From NCBI GenBank assembly GCA_004346725.1, contig SMDE01000016.1, forward strand, positions 1 to 64,000: 64,000 nucleotides of DNA, in the 5' to 3' direction. Shown in pieces: positions 59,809 through 64,000 of the stretch. Origin of the DNA: Phytobacter diazotrophicus (GTDB lineage: Bacteria; Pseudomonadota; Gammaproteobacteria; Enterobacterales; Enterobacteriaceae). The stretch's first letter is position 1; the number at the start of each line of letters is the position of its first letter. The notes below the pieces were generated by a model that was not told where the DNA came from, made no database searches, and saw only the letters and a list, made by a program, of their open reading frames with translations. The position numbers and the translations under genes are program-made.

Positions 59809-60417
59809 TTATACGCCGGATTAAGAAACGGAAGAGAGAGGTGTTCACCAGGAAAACCCGCTGCTGTTATGATACATGCAAAATACAACTTTCGTGTGAA
59901 AATTTACATTATTTTCACAATGCGGTTATATCTGGCCCGAAAATATTTCCAGAATGTCATCCTGAGAATGGGTTAATAATGAAAGTCATTCGCGTTGGCG
60001 TTACGGAAATTATGTTTCTATAACAGAGAAAGTATCGCGACTGGCAATGTGCCATTAGCCGTTTTTAACGGTATCTACACGGTCCTGGCCGTTGCCCGCC
60101 TCCCTAAGGCACGAGTCGCGCATCAGAAACTTACCATTTTCACCTGACATATATATTTCCACCTTATAGCGTCTCCATTTCCCTATTTCGCATATACGAA
60201 AACGAAGAGGTATGAACCCTTAATCTGACCAGGATCAAAAACCATTTCGCAGGATTAATATAAAAAGACAGTGTATTTCACCAGCAATGCCTCTAATTGC
60301 ATTTTTCAGCTTAGCTTATGCGTAAGCAGTTAATATATTTATTACCAAAAAATCTTTTTAGTCACACTTCATTTATTACTAGAGTTGGTTTCCGGACAAT
60401 TTTGAAGGAAAACAACC
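59809..60417. other. Long non-coding region between the FlhD-like and dioxygenase genes
   Basis: About 609 AT-rich bases. A perfect 8-bp-arm inverted repeat TGTGAAAA-N9-TTTTCACA lies at 59895-59919, 87 bases upstream of the FlhD-like start, a good operator candidate. Further right are the palindromes TTTCG-N6-CGAAA near 60186 and GCTTA-TGCG-TAAGC near 60316. No gene is visible; an unannotated small RNA is possible but unsupported. Confidence 0.5.
59895..59919. promoter_or_regulatory. Inverted repeat upstream of the FlhD-like gene
   Basis: TGTGAAAA-N9-TTTTCACA has perfect arms. The outer TGTGA/TCACA resembles CRP half-sites, but the spacing (15 bases between cores) is wrong for CRP. Confidence 0.45.
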
Positions 60418-61374
60418 ATGACCTCAACCCAGCGCATTGCCCGTCACGATACTGATTTACTGGAAATTCACCCCGTTGCCGGAAATATTGGCGCGGAGAT
60501 ACGCAATATTTCGCTTTCGGCTGATCTTGATGATAACCATATTCAGCAAATTGAAAATGCACTCGTAAAATATAAGGTTTTATTCTTCCGTAAACAGCAT
60601 CATTTGACCGATGAAGCCCATCAGGCCTTCGGTACGCGTCTGGGTAAGATCGTGGCGCATCCTACGGTGCCGTCGCCTGCGGGCACTAAATTGTTCGAGC
60701 TGGATGCCTCCAAAGGTGGTGGTCGGGCAGACTCCTGGCACACCGATGTCACCTTTGTGGATGCTTTCCCGAAAATATCCATTCTGCGCGGTGTCACCAT
60801 CCCGGAATATGGTGGTGATACCGTCTGGGCGAATACCGCATTAGCCTATGAATTATTGCCGGAATCGTTAAAACAATTTGTCGGTACACTGCGCGCTATT
60901 CACAGTAATAATTACGACTACGGCGCAGAACGTATTGTCACCGAAGAACATCGCCTTAATCACCATAAAAATGTTTTTGTCTCTTCTGTATGGGAAGCGG
61001 AACATCCGGTAGTACATGTTCATCCGGTAACCGGCGAGCGCGCCTTATTACTTGGTCACTTTGTGAAAAAACTGGTCGGCTTTAACAGCCGTGAATCGGC
61101 ACAGCTTTTTGAATTACTGCAAAACCGTATTACCCGCCTGGAAAATACCGTACGCTGGCAGTGGCAGCAGGACGATGTGGTTATCTGGGATAACCGCAGC
61201 ACTCAGCATTACGCCGTCAATGATTATGGCAACCAGCCACGTCTGGTCCGTCGCGTCACCATTGAAGGCGAACCGGCCGTCGCCATTGACGGCAGCCGTA
61301 GCCGCACCGTAACCCGTCCGCAGGATGCCGTAAACGATACCCCAGACAGGGAAGTGAACTATGCAGCGTCGTGA
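60418..61374 (+). CDS. Alpha-ketoglutarate-dependent dioxygenase, AtsK/TauD type
   Basis: Fe(II)/alpha-ketoglutarate dioxygenase of 318 aa. The iron ligands are His and Asp in SWHTDVTFVD near residue 109 and the distal His in STQHYAVNDYG near 263; the alpha-ketoglutarate-binding Arg follows in RLVRRVTIEG. The sequence tracks Pseudomonas AtsK, an alkylsulfate dioxygenase (shared HPVAG, GAEIR, AHPTVP and LENTVRW), more closely than E. coli TauD. It would oxidatively release sulfite or sulfate from an organosulfur compound when sulfate is scarce. Ribosome site AAGGA. It overlaps the next gene by 14 bases, tying it to a sugar-type ABC importer, an unusual partner since TauABC-type importers are normal. 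Substrate unknown. Confidence 0.87.
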   Translation: MTSTQRIARHDTDLLEIHPVAGNIGAEIRNISLSADLDDNHIQQIENALVKYKVLFFRKQHHLTDEAHQAFGTRLGKIVAHPTVPSPAGTKLFELDASKGGGRADSWHTDVTFVDAFPKISILRGVTIPEYGGDTVWANTALAYELLPESLKQFVGTLRAIHSNNYDYGAERIVTEEHRLNHHKNVFVSSVWEAEHPVVHVHPVTGERALLLGHFVKKLVGFNSRESAQLFELLQNRITRLENTVRWQWQQDDVVIWDNRSTQHYAVNDYGNQPRLVRRVTIEGEPAVAIDGSRSRTVTRPQDAVNDTPDREVNYAAS

Positions 61375-62689
61375 TTTACTCAAAGCCATGGCGGCGTTCG
61401 GGGTCTACAGCATGATCCCGGCTATCGCGCGGGGGGCAAATCTGGCCCGCAAATATGATGGCGTGACGCTCAATGTCTCTACCTTCAGTACCGCCTGGCC
61501 GCAACTGATTCGCCAGTGGCTGCCGGAATTTGAAGCCCTGACCGGGGCAAAAGTGCAGCTCGATACGCCTGCCTTCCCGGTTTATAACCAGCGTGCCGAC
61601 CTGGAGCTGTCGACACGCGGATCGGCCTATGACGTGGTCAACGTCACCTTTATCTACACCAGCCGCTGGATCAATGCGGGTTGGCTGACCCCGCTGGATG
61701 AGTTTGTCGCCAATCCCAATCTCACGCCGGCTGACTGGGGGTTACAGGATTTTCTGCCTGCTACCCTGGCGGCGGAAACCGGACGCGATGGCAAATTGTA
61801 CGGCATCCCTTATGTGGTGGAAGCCATGCTGACCGGGGCCTCACGCTATGACCTGATTCAACAGGCCGGGCTGGCATTCCCGAAAACCACCGATGATCTG
61901 GTGAAGGTTCTACAGGCGGTGAACAAGAAAGAACGCGTCGCCGGGTATGTCACCGACAACCACTATGGCTGGACCTTTATTCCCTATCTGCAGGCCTTTG
62001 GCGGCAACGTGTTCCGCGCGCCGCCGGATGACCTGTTCCCGACGCTGGATACCCCGGAAGCGGTGCAGGCGGCTGACTATTTTGCCCGCCTTATTCGCGA
62101 GTTTGGCCCGAACGGCGGCATCACCTATACCGCCGACCAGTCCTTGCAGGCGCTAAAACAGGGAAGGGTGAACCTCTCTGACGCCAGCCAGACCTACCTT
62201 GCACAACTGGGCAATGCGGAAAGCTCGCGCACCCTGAACACGGCTCATTTTGGCCCAATGGTCAACGGGCCAAAAGGGTGGTTCCCCGGCATGGCGACCC
62301 ATGCGCTGGGTATCCCGGCAGGTTCGAAAAATAAAGAGGCGGCGTGGGCGTTTATCCAGTGGGCGCTTTCGAAACAGAACACGGCACGCACGCTGGCCGC
62401 CGGATACGGCTCACCGACCCGGCGCAGCGATATCGACTCGCCGGTGTTCCGTTCTAAGCAGGTGATCAACGGCGTCGATCTGGCGCAGCTTTCCATTGAT
62501 GCCATCGACCAGGCGGGCAAGGGCGGTTACATGAAATACCGCACCGTGGAGTTTTATCCGCAGGTTGATCAGCAATTGAACAAAGCTATTGCGCTGATTG
62601 CCTCCGGCCAGCTTTCGGCAAAAGAGGCGATGGCCCAGGCGCAGGCCGGGACGATTGCGGATTTAAAACGCGCCGGGGCGAAGATTTAG
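61361..62689 (+). CDS. CUT1-type ABC importer, solute-binding protein
   Basis: Extracellular solute-binding protein family 1, 442 aa, of the carbohydrate type. The N-terminus MQRRDLLKAMAAFGVYSMIP fits a twin-arginine signal, and the mature part has FEALTGAKVQLDTPAFPVYN, VVNVTFIYTSRWINAGWL and GPKGWFPGMATHALGIPAGS. It begins 14 bases inside the dioxygenase gene. The stop codon TAG at 62687 is also the first part of a 205-bp inverted-repeat-bounded segment. It should bind the compound the dioxygenase processes, perhaps a sulfated or sulfonated sugar; inference from coupling. Confidence 0.87.
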   Translation: MQRRDLLKAMAAFGVYSMIPAIARGANLARKYDGVTLNVSTFSTAWPQLIRQWLPEFEALTGAKVQLDTPAFPVYNQRADLELSTRGSAYDVVNVTFIYTSRWINAGWLTPLDEFVANPNLTPADWGLQDFLPATLAAETGRDGKLYGIPYVVEAMLTGASRYDLIQQAGLAFPKTTDDLVKVLQAVNKKERVAGYVTDNHYGWTFIPYLQAFGGNVFRAPPDDLFPTLDTPEAVQAADYFARLIREFGPNGGITYTADQSLQALKQGRVNLSDASQTYLAQLGNAESSRTLNTAHFGPMVNGPKGWFPGMATHALGIPAGSKNKEAAWAFIQWALSKQNTARTLAAGYGSPTRRSDIDSPVFRSKQVINGVDLAQLSIDAIDQAGKGGYMKYRTVEFYPQVDQQLNKAIALIASGQLSAKEAMAQAQAGTIADLKRAGAKI

Positions 62690-62891
62690 AGCCTGAATAC
62701 AGGCTATTTTATTTGCCATTTTGGCCCTGGGCAGGGCTCACACAAAACGCATAGCGTTTTGAACGCCCGTTAGGGCGGCCCGGAGGGTGTGCGAAGCTAA
62801 TAATCCTCACGCACTTCAAGTACGCTCCGGTTGTTCCGCGCTGTCCGGGTCCAAACTGCCTGCAACAATTACGCCTGTAGTTCAGGCTCTA
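62687..62891. mobile_element. Candidate MITE-like element with terminal inverted repeats
   Basis: TAGAGCCTGAATACAGGC (62687-62704) is the inverted copy of GCCTGTAGTTCAGGCTCTA (62873-62891) apart from one extra base. Both ends carry TA, as for elements with TA target duplications. Inside are three perfect stems: GCCCTG-GG-CAGGGC (62724-62737), CAAAACGC-ATA-GCGTTTTG (62743-62761) and GCCC-GTTA-GGGC (62765-62776), enclosed by CACAC/GTGTG. It has no open frame. An alternative is an ancient structured leader or transcription-attenuating spacer between binding-protein and permease genes. Confidence 0.5.
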
Positions 62892-62904
62892 TGGAATTGA
62901 AACG

Positions 62905-63807
62905 ATGGCACAACTCAAAAGCTGGCGTCAGCGCCAGCATTACGCCTGGCTGCTGGGGTTATCGCCGTCGCTTGTGGTGCTGACGCTGTTAACCCTGGTC
63001 CCGGCGGCGGCGCTGCTGGTCACCAGCCTCACGCCGTTCAGCCTGACTAACCCGGAAGCGACATTCACCTTTAGTAACCCACTGGTGAACTATCAGCAGT
63101 TACTGCATGACGACCGCTTTCTCAACTCGCTGGTGACGCAGCTTAAGCTATCGGTGGTGAGCGTCTTCTTCCAGGTGCTGATCGGACTGCTGCTGGCGCT
63201 GCTGCTGAATGGCTCATCGCGGCTGCTCAACGGGGTGCGTACTTTGTTGCTCATCCCTATGGTACTGCCGCCGATTATCGTGGCGCTGATCTGGAAAATT
63301 ATCTACACCCCGGACATCAGCCCGCTGCACCAGATTCTGGAGCGCATCAACCTGCCGCTGAACTCGCTTATCGCCAACCCGGACACCGCGCTGTGGGCGA
63401 TAGTGGTGGCCGATGTCTGGCAGTGGTTTCCGTTCACCATGCTGATGGTGCTGGCGGCCCTGCAAATGGTGCCCGGTGAACCGCGCGAAGCGGCAAGCCT
63501 CGACGGTGCCTCGTCGTTCAACATCTTCCGCTACATCGTATTGCCGCACCTCAAACCGGTACTGGCGGTGTGCATTCTGTTTCGTCTGATCGACAGCTTC
63601 AAAGCCTTTCCGCTGATTTACATCCTCACGGACGGCGGACCGGGCTCGGTGACAGAAGTCACTAACTACTACGGTTTTATTCAGGCTTTTAACTTTTCCT
63701 GGTGGGGATACGGCAGCGCCATCGCGGTGGTGATCCTGGTCGGGGTGTTTATTTTAAGCTGGCTGATTGGCCGTGCGGGGTGGAATGATGACAGTACAGC
63801 ACACTGA
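62905..63807 (+). CDS. CUT1-type ABC importer, permease 1
   Basis: Sugar-type permease of 300 aa with six expected helices. YAWLLGLSPSLVVLTLLTLV opens helix 1; the cytoplasmic EAA loop is PREAASLDGASSFNIFRYIV near residue 198. ATG 62905 comes 13 bases after the inverted-repeat segment, with a weak ribosome site (GGAAT). It overlaps the next permease by 23 bases. Belongs to the importer begun by the gene at 61361. Confidence 0.88.
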   Translation: MAQLKSWRQRQHYAWLLGLSPSLVVLTLLTLVPAAALLVTSLTPFSLTNPEATFTFSNPLVNYQQLLHDDRFLNSLVTQLKLSVVSVFFQVLIGLLLALLLNGSSRLLNGVRTLLLIPMVLPPIIVALIWKIIYTPDISPLHQILERINLPLNSLIANPDTALWAIVVADVWQWFPFTMLMVLAALQMVPGEPREAASLDGASSFNIFRYIVLPHLKPVLAVCILFRLIDSFKAFPLIYILTDGGPGSVTEVTNYYGFIQAFNFSWWGYGSAIAVVILVGVFILSWLIGRAGWNDDSTAH

Positions 63808-64000
63808 TGAACGCCGTCCGCTCGCGTTCACCGTTACGCGGCGCAAGAAGTGGCGTTTCAAAGGCAAACGCACGCTGGCGGCGTTACTGCTGCTGGTGTT
63901 GTTTCTCGCACCTTTCCTGTGGATGGTCATCATGTCGTTGCGCCCGTCGATGGATGCGTTCGACCTGACGCTGTTTTTCACGCCCACGCTGGAGGCGTAT
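63785..64000 (+). CDS. CUT1-type ABC importer, permease 2 (runs off right edge)
   Basis: First 72 residues of a MalG-type permease, cut by the window edge. From ATG 63785 it reads MMTVQHTDERRPLAF, then a basic stretch, a first helix (TLAALLLLVLFLAPFLWMVI) and SLRPSMDAFDLTLFFTPTLE, the periplasmic start typical of the family. It overlaps permease 1 by 23 bases, so the two are translated together. The ATPase gene should follow outside the window. Confidence 0.85.
   Translation, partial: MMTVQHTDERRPLAFTVTRRKKWRFKGKRTLAALLLLVLFLAPFLWMVIMSLRPSMDAFDLTLFFTPTLEAY

Noticed and set aside
62705-62891. Calling the 62.7-62.9 kb segment a REP/BIME or ERIC element
   Set aside because: I do not see the REP or ERIC consensus; the inverted ends fit a MITE better, so I left the class open.
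1-64000. CRISPR arrays, tRNA or rRNA genes, prophage or intact insertion sequence
   Set aside because: No regularly spaced repeats, no cloverleaf-type sequence and no transposase or phage protein was found on reading the window.

Overview
The window reads as chromosome of a gamma-proteobacterium of the family Enterobacteriaceae, most like the Enterobacter / Kosakonia / Lelliottia group. GalT, AraE, ArsB/ArsC, CodB and LeuE resemble their E. coli counterparts closely, but the gene order is not E. coli's, and a pectic-galactan (gan) locus points to plant association. The genus is inference. I see no tRNA, rRNA, CRISPR array, intact insertion sequence or phage genes.

Layout. 1-11.8 kb: a complete galactan-use locus with a LacI-type regulator (GanR), a LamB-type porin (GanL), a periplasmic endo-galactanase (GanA, GH53), a MalEFGK-type importer (GanE, F, G, K), a cytoplasmic GH42 beta-galactosidase (GanB), an orphan PTS EIIB domain, and galT directly behind ganK so that galactose enters the Leloir pathway. 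12-20 kb: small regulator/enzyme pairs, an isolated araE with its own CRP and AraC sites, an amidotransferase and a two-component system beside a truncated EptA. 21-25 kb: a codB-pucR-codA operon in which the deaminase carries Ser in place of the substrate-discriminating Asp-314 of E. coli CodA, the signature of bacterial 5-methylcytosine deaminases. 25-41 kb: accessory stretch of MFS and LysE-type exporters, SDR enzymes, LysR/AraC/TetR regulators, GNAT acetyltransferases, a glutathione peroxidase and a solitary Mrr-like nuclease. 42-45 kb: an ECF sigma / anti-sigma operon with a TPR protein, a gutted cytochrome b561 and a convergent YceI gene; the sigma gene has no ATG, GTG or TTG before its region 2 and appears to start at ATC. 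46-49 kb: DUF1003 protein and arsRBC. 49-50.5 kb: an AT-rich pentapeptide-repeat / GT2 glycosyltransferase fusion. 50.5-57.6 kb: a Fur-box-controlled siderophore uptake operon (TonB receptor, binding protein, two permeases, ATPase, FhuF-like reductase). 57.6-59.8 kb: a CSS-motif EAL phosphodiesterase and an orphan FlhD-like protein. 60.4 kb to the right edge: an AtsK-type alpha-ketoglutarate dioxygenase translationally coupled to a carbohydrate-type (CUT1) ABC importer, interrupted by a 205-bp segment bounded by inverted repeats.

How it fits together. GanL and GanA bring in and cut beta-1,4-galactan, GanEFGK imports the oligomers, GanB releases galactose and GalT processes it; near-identical TTGTTwTAC/GTAwAACAA half-sites lie before ganK/ganE, ganL and ganR and probably bind GanR. 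The siderophore operon runs from outer-membrane uptake to cytoplasmic iron release. The best leads for something not fully described are the methylcytosine operon, the dioxygenase/CUT1 cluster with its inserted element, the glycosyltransferase fusion, the orphan FlhD, and the ATC-started sigma factor.

All family assignments come from reading motifs and recalled homologues; no database search was run.
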